From NCBI RefSeq assembly GCF_024169515.1, contig NZ_JAMKCQ010000001.1, forward strand, positions 4,154,001 to 4,218,000: DNA of 64,000 nt, read 5' to 3'. Position 1 is the stretch's first letter; each line of letters begins with the position of its first letter. A program made the position numbers and the translations under genes. Origin of the DNA: Erwinia aphidicola. GTDB taxonomy: Bacteria; Pseudomonadota; Gammaproteobacteria; Enterobacterales; Enterobacteriaceae. Positions 57,044 to 64,000 of the stretch are shown here, one piece after another. The notes under the pieces were generated by a model, which saw only the letters and a list, made by a program, of their open reading frames with translations, was not told where the DNA came from and ran no database searches.

Positions 57044-57817
57044 TCATTGCTGGCGCTGATAACAGGCGATGATCTCCCCCGCCACCGCCACGGCAATCTC
57101 GGCGGGCAGCTTGCCTTTCACGTCCGGTAGCCCTATCGGGCAGCGCATCCCAGCCAGCTGCTCGCGGCTGAAGCCTTTGCCCTCGAGCCGGTAATCAAAG
57201 CGCTGGCGCTTGGTTTCAGAGCCAATCACACCAAAATAGCGCGCATCGCCGCGCCGCAGGATCGCTTCACACAGCTGTAAATCGCGCGGGTGATGGTGGG
57301 TCATCACCACGTAATAGCTGTTGGCGGGCATCAGCTTGACCTGATCGATGGGGTCTTCCAGACAGCGCGCCGTCACCCCTGGCGGCACCGCCGTGAACTG
57401 CTGCGGCCGTTCATCAACCCAAAATACGTGACAGGGTAACGTTGACAGCAGGTTCACCAGCGCCTGACCGACGTGCCCGGCGCCAAACACGGCGATCTGC
57501 GGCTGCGGCTGTACCAGCGGCTCGAAAAGAATGCTGGTGACGCCGCCGCAGCACTGCCCGAGGCGTGCACCAAGATTGAATTGCTCATGCCGCGCCTGTA
57601 CACCCGGGGTTTGCAGCATCTCGCGGGCGATAGCGATGGCCTGAAACTCCAGATGGCCGCCGCCAATGGTCAGCCAGGTGTTATCCTGGCTGACGATCAT
57701 CTTGCTGCCGCGATCGCGCGGCACTGAGCCTTTATCATCGAGCACCGTCAGCAGCACGCAGGCCTCAGCGCGCGCGCGCAGATTCGCCAGAATAGTGATC
57801 CAGTCATCGCTACGCAT
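57044..57817 (-). CDS. xdhC: xanthine dehydrogenase accessory protein XdhC
   Basis: A 257-residue molybdenum-cofactor chaperone that sulfurates/inserts Moco into XdhB. It has a N-terminal XdhC domain (KGSVPRDRGSKMIVS, TIGGGHLEFQAIAIA) and a C-terminal Rossmann part (IAVFGAGHVGQALVN). The start at 57817 follows GGAGGGG and overlaps the end of xdhB by 8 bases. Last gene of the guaD-xdhABC run. Confidence 0.93.
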   Translation of the reverse strand: MRSDDWITILANLRARAEACVLLTVLDDKGSVPRDRGSKMIVSQDNTWLTIGGGHLEFQAIAIAREMLQTPGVQARHEQFNLGARLGQCCGGVTSILFEPLVQPQPQIAVFGAGHVGQALVNLLSTLPCHVFWVDERPQQFTAVPPGVTARCLEDPIDQVKLMPANSYYVVMTHHHPRDLQLCEAILRRGDARYFGVIGSETKRQRFDYRLEGKGFSREQLAGMRCPIGLPDVKGKLPAEIAVAVAGEIIACYQRQQ

Positions 57818-60173
57818 TATCCCCTCCCGCACGCATTTTTTCCGCCCCCCAGAACACTCGCTCCGGGGTAGCCGGGGCATCCAGCAGCGGATGCTGGCGA
57901 TAGCCGCCTACGCTGGCAACCGCGTCCTGCAGCGCGCACCACACCGCAATACCCAGCATAAACGGCGGCTCGCCGACCGCTTTGGAATGGAACACGGTCT
58001 CTTTTGGATTTTTGCGATTTTCGACCAGCGTCACGCGCAGGTCGTGCGGCACATCGCCAATCGCCGGGATTTTGTAACTGGCCGGGCCATCGGTCATCAG
58101 CCGCCCTTCGGCATTCCACACCAGTTCCTCGGTGGTCAGCCAGCCCATGCCCTGCACAAAACCGCCTTCAACCTGGCCGATATCAATCGCCGGGTTAAGC
58201 GACGCGCCCACATCGTGCAGGATATCGGCACGCAGCAGGCGGTATTCGCCGGTCAGGGTATCAACCATCACTTCCGCGCAGGCCGCGCCGTAAGCGTAGT
58301 AATAGAATGGTTGCCCGCGTCCCGCCAGGCGATCGTAGTGGATGCCCGGCACGCGGTAATAGCCGGCGGCGGAGAGCGGCACCTGATTGAGCCACGCCTG
58401 CTGCGCCACTTCGGCGAAGGTAAAATGCTTGTCGCCAACTTTGACGATGCCGTTACTGAAGCGCACCTGCTCCTCAGAGCAGTGATGTACTTTGCACAGC
58501 ATGGCGATCAGCCGGTCGCGCAGGATCTCCGCCGCATTCTGCGCCGCCTTGCCGTTGAGATCGGTGCCGCTGGAGGCCGCCGTCGGTGAAGTATTGGGTA
58601 CTTTGCCGGTATCGGTCGCGGTGATCTGGATGCGATCGACGTCGATTTGCAGTACTTCAGCGACGATCTGCGCCACTTTGGTGTTTAGCCCCTGGCCCAT
58701 CTCGGTACCGCCGTGATTCAGCTGGACCGTGCCGTCGGTGTAGATCAGAATCAGCGCCCCGGCCTGGTTGAGGAAGCTGGAGGTAAACGAGATGCCGAAC
58801 TTAACCGGCGTCAGCGCCAGGCCGCGCTTCATTACGCTGTTAGCGGCATTAAACGCCGAGATTTCGGCACGGCGGGCGGCGTAGCCTGCACTCTCTTCCA
58901 GCTGGGCGGTCATCTCCTCCAGCAGGTTATCTTCCACCGTCTGATAATAGTGGGTGACGTTGCGCGTCTCTTTGCCGTAGTAGTTACGCTTGCGCACTTC
59001 CAGCGGGTCGAGGCCCAGCTCGCGGGCGATATGGTCCATAATCTGCTCAATGGCGACCATGCCCTGCGGCCCGCCAAAGCCGCGATAGGCGGTATTGGAC
59101 GCGGTATTGGTGCGGCAGCGGTAGCCGGTAATCAGGGCATCGCCAAGGTAATAGGCATTGTCAGCGTGGAACATCGCACGATCGACGATAGAACCCGAGA
59201 GATCGAGCGAATAGCCGCAGTTGCCCGCCAGATCGATTTTTACCCCGCAGAAGCGCCCTTCATCATCCACCCCGACGTCATAGCGCACAAAGAACGGATG
59301 GCGTTTGCCGGTGGTGCGCATATCGTCGCGGCGCGACAGGCGCATTTTTACCGGCCTGCCGCTTTTACCTGCCGCTACCGCGCACAGGCAGGCAACGCCT
59401 GCGGCCTGCGTCTCTTTACCGCCGAAGCCGCCGCCCATACGGCGCATGTCGATGGTCACTTTATTCATCGTCACGCCCATTACCGAGGCCACCAGCTTCT
59501 GCACTTCGGTCGGGTTCTGGGTTGATGAGTAAACCTGCAGCGCACGATCTTCACCGGGCACCACCAGCGCCACCTGAGTTTCCAGATAGAAGTGCTCCTG
59601 ACCGCCAATGTGAAATTCGCCCCGCAGGCGGTGGGCCGCACGCGCCAGCGCCGCTTGCGCATCGCCGCGCTGGTGGATGTGCGGCTGCTGGACAAAGCTT
59701 TGCTGCTCCAGCGCCTGCTTCACGTCCAGCAGCGGGGTGAGCGGCTGGTACTCAATTTTTGCCAGCATCGCCGCCTGACGCGCCGCCTGCTCGCTTTCGG
59801 CTGCCACCACCAGCACCATCTGACCGGCATACTCCACCACGTCCTGCGCCAGCAGCGGGTCGCCAGGCTCCAGCGGCCCGATATCCACATCACCCGGCAC
59901 GTCGCGCCAGGTCAGCACGCTCACTACCCCGGGCACCGCGTAGCAGGCTGCGACATCAATGCTTATAATGCGCGCATGGGCATGTTCGCTGAGGCGCGGG
60001 CAGAGGTGCAGCATCCCAGGCAGCTCGAGGCGATCGTCAATATATTGCGCTGCGCCGCTAACGTGCAGCGCAGCGCTCTCATGCTTGTTGCTCTTGCCAA
60101 CGCCGTTCTGAATGCCCTGCTTAAACTGTTGGGCAATCACCTCTTCACTGACCTGCGGGCGATTATGAGACAT
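57810..60173 (-). CDS. xdhB: xanthine dehydrogenase molybdopterin subunit
   Basis: Large subunit of xanthine dehydrogenase, 787 residues, binding the molybdenum cofactor and oxidising hypoxanthine/xanthine to urate. Moco-loop motifs include RRMGGGFGGKETQ, AYRGFGGPQGM and EMGQGLNTK. The ATG at 60173 (MSHNRPQ) follows GGAGG by 9 bases; the reading frame could open at a TTG three codons earlier, which is not needed. It overlaps xdhA by 11 bases. Confidence 0.94.
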   Translation of the reverse strand: MSHNRPQVSEEVIAQQFKQGIQNGVGKSNKHESAALHVSGAAQYIDDRLELPGMLHLCPRLSEHAHARIISIDVAACYAVPGVVSVLTWRDVPGDVDIGPLEPGDPLLAQDVVEYAGQMVLVVAAESEQAARQAAMLAKIEYQPLTPLLDVKQALEQQSFVQQPHIHQRGDAQAALARAAHRLRGEFHIGGQEHFYLETQVALVVPGEDRALQVYSSTQNPTEVQKLVASVMGVTMNKVTIDMRRMGGGFGGKETQAAGVACLCAVAAGKSGRPVKMRLSRRDDMRTTGKRHPFFVRYDVGVDDEGRFCGVKIDLAGNCGYSLDLSGSIVDRAMFHADNAYYLGDALITGYRCRTNTASNTAYRGFGGPQGMVAIEQIMDHIARELGLDPLEVRKRNYYGKETRNVTHYYQTVEDNLLEEMTAQLEESAGYAARRAEISAFNAANSVMKRGLALTPVKFGISFTSSFLNQAGALILIYTDGTVQLNHGGTEMGQGLNTKVAQIVAEVLQIDVDRIQITATDTGKVPNTSPTAASSGTDLNGKAAQNAAEILRDRLIAMLCKVHHCSEEQVRFSNGIVKVGDKHFTFAEVAQQAWLNQVPLSAAGYYRVPGIHYDRLAGRGQPFYYYAYGAACAEVMVDTLTGEYRLLRADILHDVGASLNPAIDIGQVEGGFVQGMGWLTTEELVWNAEGRLMTDGPASYKIPAIGDVPHDLRVTLVENRKNPKETVFHSKAVGEPPFMLGIAVWCALQDAVASVGGYRQHPLLDAPATPERVFWGAEKMRAGGDNA

Positions 60174-61605
60174 AGCGGGCAACCTCCGTAATGGTCAGTT
60201 CACCGTTGAGATCGGCGTAGTAGCGGCGCAGCAGATTTTTCGCCAGCTGCAGGCGATAAGCCGCGCTGGCGCGGAAGTCGCTTAGCGGCTGGAACTCCTG
60301 CTCCAGAGCTTTGCAGGCTTGTTCGATGGCGCAGAGCGTCAGCGGCTGGCCAAGCAGCAGCTGTTCACAGCGCGAAGCGCGCTGCGGGATCGCCGCCATG
60401 CCGCCAAAGGCAATGCGCACGTGCGACACGCAGTTTTGCGCATCGGTTTGCAGCGTGAAGGCGGCAAATACGGCGGAGATATCATCCTCCAGCCGTTTGG
60501 AGACCTTCCAGGCGCGGAAATTTCGTCCGGCCGCCGTTTTGGCTATCACGATAGCGCGGATAAACTCGCCAGCGCGCAGCGCGGTTTTACGGTAGCCGAG
60601 GAAGAACTCGCTGATTGCCAGGCGGCGCACTTCATCACCGCGCTGCAGCAGCAGCTCCGCGTCCAGCGCCAGCAGCATCGGCGGCGTATCGCCAATCGGC
60701 GAAGCGTTAGCGATGTTGCCGCCCAGCGTGCCCTGATGGCGGATCTGCAGTGAGGCAAAGCGCTCCAGCAGCTGGCTGAACGCCGGGATTTCCGCGCTCA
60801 GCAGCTGCCAGCAGTGATGTAAAGAGGCCCCGGCCCCCAGCACAATCTCCTCGCTGCCAATTTCACACTGTTTCAGTTCATCGACGTGGCCGAGAGCAAT
60901 CATCAGCGGCAGCGTCTGATGCTGCTGCGTCACCTGCAACGCCAGGTCGGTGCCGCCCGCCAGCAGCCGCGCCTGCGGATTGGCCAACAGCGCCGCGCTG
61001 AGCTGACCGATAGTTTTTGGCAGCAGGCAATGGTTGCCCTGCCGCGCGATCTCCTGCATCTCGCTGTTTTGCAGCGCCAGCAGACGTTCTACCGTCGCGG
61101 TTTCCTGCTGCTGAAAACTGTCGCTGACCGGCGCGGCACAGGCCTGCTGCGCCGCCGCAACGATTGGCCGATAGCCGGTACAGCGGCACAGGTTGCCCGC
61201 CAGCGCTTGCTCAATCTGCTGATGGTTTGCGCTGCCCTGCTTTTGCAGCGTGAACAGCGACATTACAAAGCCCGGCGTACAGAAGCCGCACTGCGATGCG
61301 TGGCAGTCAACCATTGCCTGCTGCACCGGGTGTAACCCCTCCGGCTGGCGCAGATCTTCAACGCTAATCAGCTGTTTGCCCTGCAGGCTGCTGACAAACG
61401 TCAGGCAGCTGTTGACCGTTTCATAGTGCATTTCCCCGTTTTCTACGCGGCCAAGCGTGACGGTGCAGGCGCCGCAGTCGCCGGAGGCGCAGCCCTCTTT
61501 CGTGCCGCAGCGCCGCTGGTTCTGGCGCAGATAGTTGAGCACCGTCAGATTCGGGTCGATCTCCTGCTCGCTTACCAGGCGCTGATTGAGTAAGAACTGG
61601 ATCAT
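60163..61605 (-). CDS. xdhA: xanthine dehydrogenase iron-sulfur/FAD subunit
   Basis: Small subunit of 480 residues combining two [2Fe-2S] clusters and an FAD domain, the Rhodobacter/Pseudomonas-type XdhA rather than the split E. coli form. Cluster cysteines: C39, C44, C47, C67 (plant-ferredoxin type) and C106, C109, C140, C142. The FAD domain (~190-350) contains LLAGGTDLALQV and TLGGNIANASPIGD. It overlaps guaD by 4 bases at its start and xdhB by 11 at its end. Confidence 0.94.
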   Translation of the reverse strand: MIQFLLNQRLVSEQEIDPNLTVLNYLRQNQRRCGTKEGCASGDCGACTVTLGRVENGEMHYETVNSCLTFVSSLQGKQLISVEDLRQPEGLHPVQQAMVDCHASQCGFCTPGFVMSLFTLQKQGSANHQQIEQALAGNLCRCTGYRPIVAAAQQACAAPVSDSFQQQETATVERLLALQNSEMQEIARQGNHCLLPKTIGQLSAALLANPQARLLAGGTDLALQVTQQHQTLPLMIALGHVDELKQCEIGSEEIVLGAGASLHHCWQLLSAEIPAFSQLLERFASLQIRHQGTLGGNIANASPIGDTPPMLLALDAELLLQRGDEVRRLAISEFFLGYRKTALRAGEFIRAIVIAKTAAGRNFRAWKVSKRLEDDISAVFAAFTLQTDAQNCVSHVRIAFGGMAAIPQRASRCEQLLLGQPLTLCAIEQACKALEQEFQPLSDFRASAAYRLQLAKNLLRRYYADLNGELTITEVARYVS

Positions 61606-62933
61606 GCTGCACGCTCCATTTTATCGCTCTGCCAGACGCAGCGGCCGTTGACCCAGGTGGCGGCGATATTGCGGTCGTCACCCAGCGTCATCAGCACGAA
61701 CAGTTTTTCCCAGATATCGCGGCTGTTGGCGTGGCGCATCTGCTGCAGCGGGGAAACAGCCGGGTCGAGCACCACAAAATCGGCCTCTTTACCCGGCATG
61801 AAATTGCCAATCTTCTGGTCGAGATCCAGCGCTTTCGCGCCGCCCAGCGTGGCGTGGTAAAAAGCTTCACAGGCGGAGAGCCTGTAGCGCTGCAGTTGGC
61901 CAACCTTGTAAGCCTCGCCCAGCGTTTGCAGCATATTAAAGGTGGTGCCCGCGCCGACGTCGGTGCCGATACCCATCTTCACCCCTTTATGCCAGCAGGT
62001 TTGCAGATTAAACAGCCCGCTGCCGAGGAACAGGTTAGAGGTCGGGCAGAATGCCACCGCGGAATCCGTGGCGTGCAGGCAGTCCCACTCGCCATCGTCA
62101 AGATGCAGGCAGTGGGCAAACAGGCTGCGCTTGCCGGTCAGCTGGTACTGGTGATACACGTCAAGATAGCCGTTGTGATGCGGGAACAGCGCCTTCACCC
62201 ATTCGACCTCCTGCGGGTTCTCGCTCAGGTGAGTATGCAGCCAGGTATCCGGATATTCGGCGCGCAGCTGCTGTACCTTGCTCAGTAACTGCGGGGAGGA
62301 GGTCGGGGCAAAGCGCGGGGTCAGCGCGTAGCTCAGGCGGCCGTGATTGTGCCAGCGTTCGATCAGCGCTTTGGTCTGCTGGTAGCTCTGCTCCGGGGTT
62401 TCGGTCAGGCTCTCCGGCGCGTTGCGGTCCATCATCACCTTGCCGGCAATCAGCCGCATCTCCAGCGCCGCAGCCGCGGTAAACAGTGCATCGACCGATT
62501 CAGGATGCACGGTGCCAAATACCAGCGCGGTGGTGGTGCCGTTGCTCAGCAGCTGCTGGAGGAAAAATGCCGACATGCGCGCCGAGTGCTGCGGGCAGTG
62601 ATACTGGCTTTCCACCGGGAAGGTGTACTGATTGAGCCACTCCAGCAGCTGCTCACCAAACGCGCCGATCATTTCGGTTTGCGGGTAGTGAATATGGGTG
62701 TCGACAAAGCCAGGCACGATCAGGCGGCCGCGATAGTCGAGTGCCCCATTCCCCGGCTGCAGCAGGTGCTGCCCCTGCTGCCACTCATACAGGCCGACGA
62801 TTTCGCCCGCGTTCAGCAGCAGCAGTCCGTCTTCAATATGGCGTGCGGCGTCCGGCAGCTGCTGAGGATTTTCTACCGTGCGGGTGATATCAAAAAAGCT
62901 GGCGCGTATCGCCTGGGTATAGGTCACTGACAT
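61602..62933 (-). CDS. guaD: guanine deaminase
   Basis: Amidohydrolase of 443 residues converting guanine to xanthine. Zinc-ligand stretches are FVDTHIHYPQTEMIG, TWLHTHLSENPQEV, LFAHCLHLDD and MGIGTDVGAG. First gene of the operon, 4 bases overlapping xdhA. Upstream is a 428-bp region with a cluster of palindromes that may be the purine-responsive operator. Confidence 0.94.
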   Translation of the reverse strand: MSVTYTQAIRASFFDITRTVENPQQLPDAARHIEDGLLLLNAGEIVGLYEWQQGQHLLQPGNGALDYRGRLIVPGFVDTHIHYPQTEMIGAFGEQLLEWLNQYTFPVESQYHCPQHSARMSAFFLQQLLSNGTTTALVFGTVHPESVDALFTAAAALEMRLIAGKVMMDRNAPESLTETPEQSYQQTKALIERWHNHGRLSYALTPRFAPTSSPQLLSKVQQLRAEYPDTWLHTHLSENPQEVEWVKALFPHHNGYLDVYHQYQLTGKRSLFAHCLHLDDGEWDCLHATDSAVAFCPTSNLFLGSGLFNLQTCWHKGVKMGIGTDVGAGTTFNMLQTLGEAYKVGQLQRYRLSACEAFYHATLGGAKALDLDQKIGNFMPGKEADFVVLDPAVSPLQQMRHANSRDIWEKLFVLMTLGDDRNIAATWVNGRCVWQSDKMERAA

Positions 62934-63361
62934 AACATTTCCTTTATTGAGGCGGCCTCACCCTGTTCAGTATTTACCAGCAGTGAGGTTTTTACCCGTA
63001 ATCAAATAACTTTCTTATCAGTGTAGTTTTGCAATTGTTGTGCCAGCCGGGAAAAATAAATTTTCGTTAAATTACAGTCAGTTAAAATTATTCTTAATAA
63101 ACTCTGTTATTCAGGCTTAATAAACGATTGCGCAATCGGTTGCTAATAATGCAACCGATTGCTAATGGGTAACAGTGCGCTTAATGATTGGGATGACATT
63201 TTATTTGGCCGGGCCTGCGCCCTTTTTTGGCGCATTTCTGCCTTGAGGTGCACCAGCAGTGTGCAGCTTTTGGTATTAACCCATAACAAAACGCTCCTTT
63301 ATCGGCGGCGCGGCATAATGTTAAGGTAAGAAAAATCCAAAATGTGTTGAGGAACAGTGAG
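62934..63361. other. divergent control region of guaD and ydfG
   Basis: No gene seen. It contains the palindrome cluster at 63125-63162 in AT-rich surroundings and a weak GGGC-CTGC-GCCC stem followed by six T at 63211-63228, which could be an attenuator-like terminator reading toward ydfG. Confidence 0.5.
63125..63162. promoter_or_regulatory. nested palindromes, LacI/PurR-like operator cluster
   Basis: CGATTGCGCAATCG (63125-63138) is a perfect palindrome. It overlaps GCAATCGGTTGC (63132-63143), which is repeated as its exact complement GCAACCGATTGC (63151-63162) across a 7-base AT spacer. Each 12-mer has the central-CG, GCAAnCGnTTGC-like form of LacI/PurR-family sites. Confidence 0.6.
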
Positions 63362-64000
63362 ATGATCGTATTTGTTACCGGTGCGACCGCCGGTTTTGGT
63401 CAGAGTATTACCCGCCGCTTTGTCGCTCAGGGACATAAAGTCATTGCCACCGGCCGCCGCCAGGAGCGCCTGGATGCGTTACAGCAGGAGCTGGGCGACA
63501 GCGTCTATACGCTGGTTCTCGACGTGCGCGATCGCGCCGGCATTGACGCGGCGGTGAATAGCTTGCCGACGGAGTGGCGCAACATTGACGTGCTGGTGAA
63601 TAATGCCGGCCTGGCGCTGGGCATTGAACCGGCACAGCGTGCCAGCCTGGAAGACTGGGAAGATATGATCGACACCAATAACAAGGGCCTGGTGTATATG
63701 ACGCGCGCCATTCTGCCCGCCATGGTGGAGCGCAACGTCGGCCATATTATCAATATCGGTTCGATTGCCGGCAGCTGGCCGTACCCGGGCGGTAACGTCT
63801 ACGGTGCGACCAAAGCGTTTGTACGTCAGTTCAGCTTTAACCTGCGTACCGACCTGCACGGCACCGCGCTGCGCGTTACCGATATCGAACCGGGCCTGGT
63901 CGGCGGCACCGAGTTCTCCAATGTGCGCTTTAAGGGCGATGATGCCAAAGCGGGTAGCGTGTATGACGGTACCGAACCGTTGACGCCGGAGGATGTGACC
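63362..64000 (+). CDS. ydfG: NADP-dependent 3-hydroxy acid dehydrogenase YdfG, cut by the window end
   Basis: Short-chain dehydrogenase; 213 codons are visible and the frame is open at the edge, so the C-terminal ~35 residues are missing. It matches E. coli YdfG (248 residues), which oxidises L-allo-threonine and serine and reduces 3-hydroxypropionate-type aldehydes. Seen: TGATAGFG cofactor motif, NNAG, and the catalytic Ser/Tyr/Lys in INIGSIAGSWPYPGGNVYGATK. ATG at 63362 follows GAGGAACAGTGAG. Its neighbour in E. coli is dcp. Confidence 0.93.
   Translation, partial: MIVFVTGATAGFGQSITRRFVAQGHKVIATGRRQERLDALQQELGDSVYTLVLDVRDRAGIDAAVNSLPTEWRNIDVLVNNAGLALGIEPAQRASLEDWEDMIDTNNKGLVYMTRAILPAMVERNVGHIINIGSIAGSWPYPGGNVYGATKAFVRQFSFNLRTDLHGTALRVTDIEPGLVGGTEFSNVRFKGDDAKAGSVYDGTEPLTPEDVT

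Overview
The window looks like chromosome of a member of the Enterobacterales, most likely an Erwiniaceae (Erwinia/Pantoea-type) bacterium. The evidence is the GC-rich coding sequence, the intact E. coli-type dgoRKADT operon, and close relatives of E. coli yneE, yeaL, yghX, dcp and ydfG. It also has fabV, a sugar-acid gene cluster and many GTAG-type REP hairpins. No rRNA, tRNA, CRISPR array, insertion sequence or prophage gene was seen. The genus is inferred only from similarity of the translated proteins.

Layout. 1-4.9 kb: an MFS exporter, a DUF2231/PQQ-type sugar dehydrogenase pair and a CitMHS citrate transporter. 4.9-6.9 kb: a soluble FIST-domain chemoreceptor with a good sigma-28 promoter. 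7.1-13.9 kb: a sugar-acid cluster with a mannonate-dehydratase-type enolase, a GntR regulator, an IdnO-like reductase, two ACS-family transporters and an IdnD-like dehydrogenase. Copies of one GntR-type operator sequence lie upstream of the enolase and of the regulator. 14-19 kb: a flavin reductase, an unlisted 58-residue cysteine-rich exported protein, tandem cytosolic and exported isochorismatase-family hydrolases, a GlxA/FtrA-type regulator, an aldo/keto reductase and a cupin.

19-21.4 kb: the most unusual locus. An AT-rich 2.1 kb island with an ABC-type ATPase and an HNH nuclease (a Septu/PtuAB-like defence pair) lies between two direct copies of a 182-bp chromosomal segment that differ at 7 positions. 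Each copy contains the 3' end of the cupin gene, a REP hairpin and the 3' end of the RND pump gene. The island therefore appears to have entered the cupin-pump junction with duplication of the site, and no recombinase is present.

21.4-34 kb: an RND efflux operon with its own AraC/MarA-type regulator, a LysR regulator, a YghX-like hydrolase, a sulfonate-utilisation operon (ssuD, a signal-less binding-protein homologue, ssuA), a DUF3313 lipoprotein divergent from a TetR regulator, and a SelW-like protein. 34-39 kb: a tandem REP array and the D-galactonate operon, which carries a 127-bp MITE-like element between dgoD and dgoT. 39-54 kb: a Fur-box TonB receptor, a GNAT acetyltransferase, a flavin monooxygenase, a bestrophin, a DcrB-like protein, a diguanylate cyclase, fabV, dsdA, gdhA and small conserved genes.

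52.7-64 kb: purine catabolism. hpxO (urate hydroxylase) lies before an exported dcp, followed by guaD-xdhA-xdhB-xdhC with overlapping ends. Together these cover guanine to xanthine to urate to 5-hydroxyisourate. In E. coli dcp and ydfG are neighbours; here the guaD-xdhABC operon separates them, and a nested array of palindromes lies in the guaD/ydfG divergent control region.
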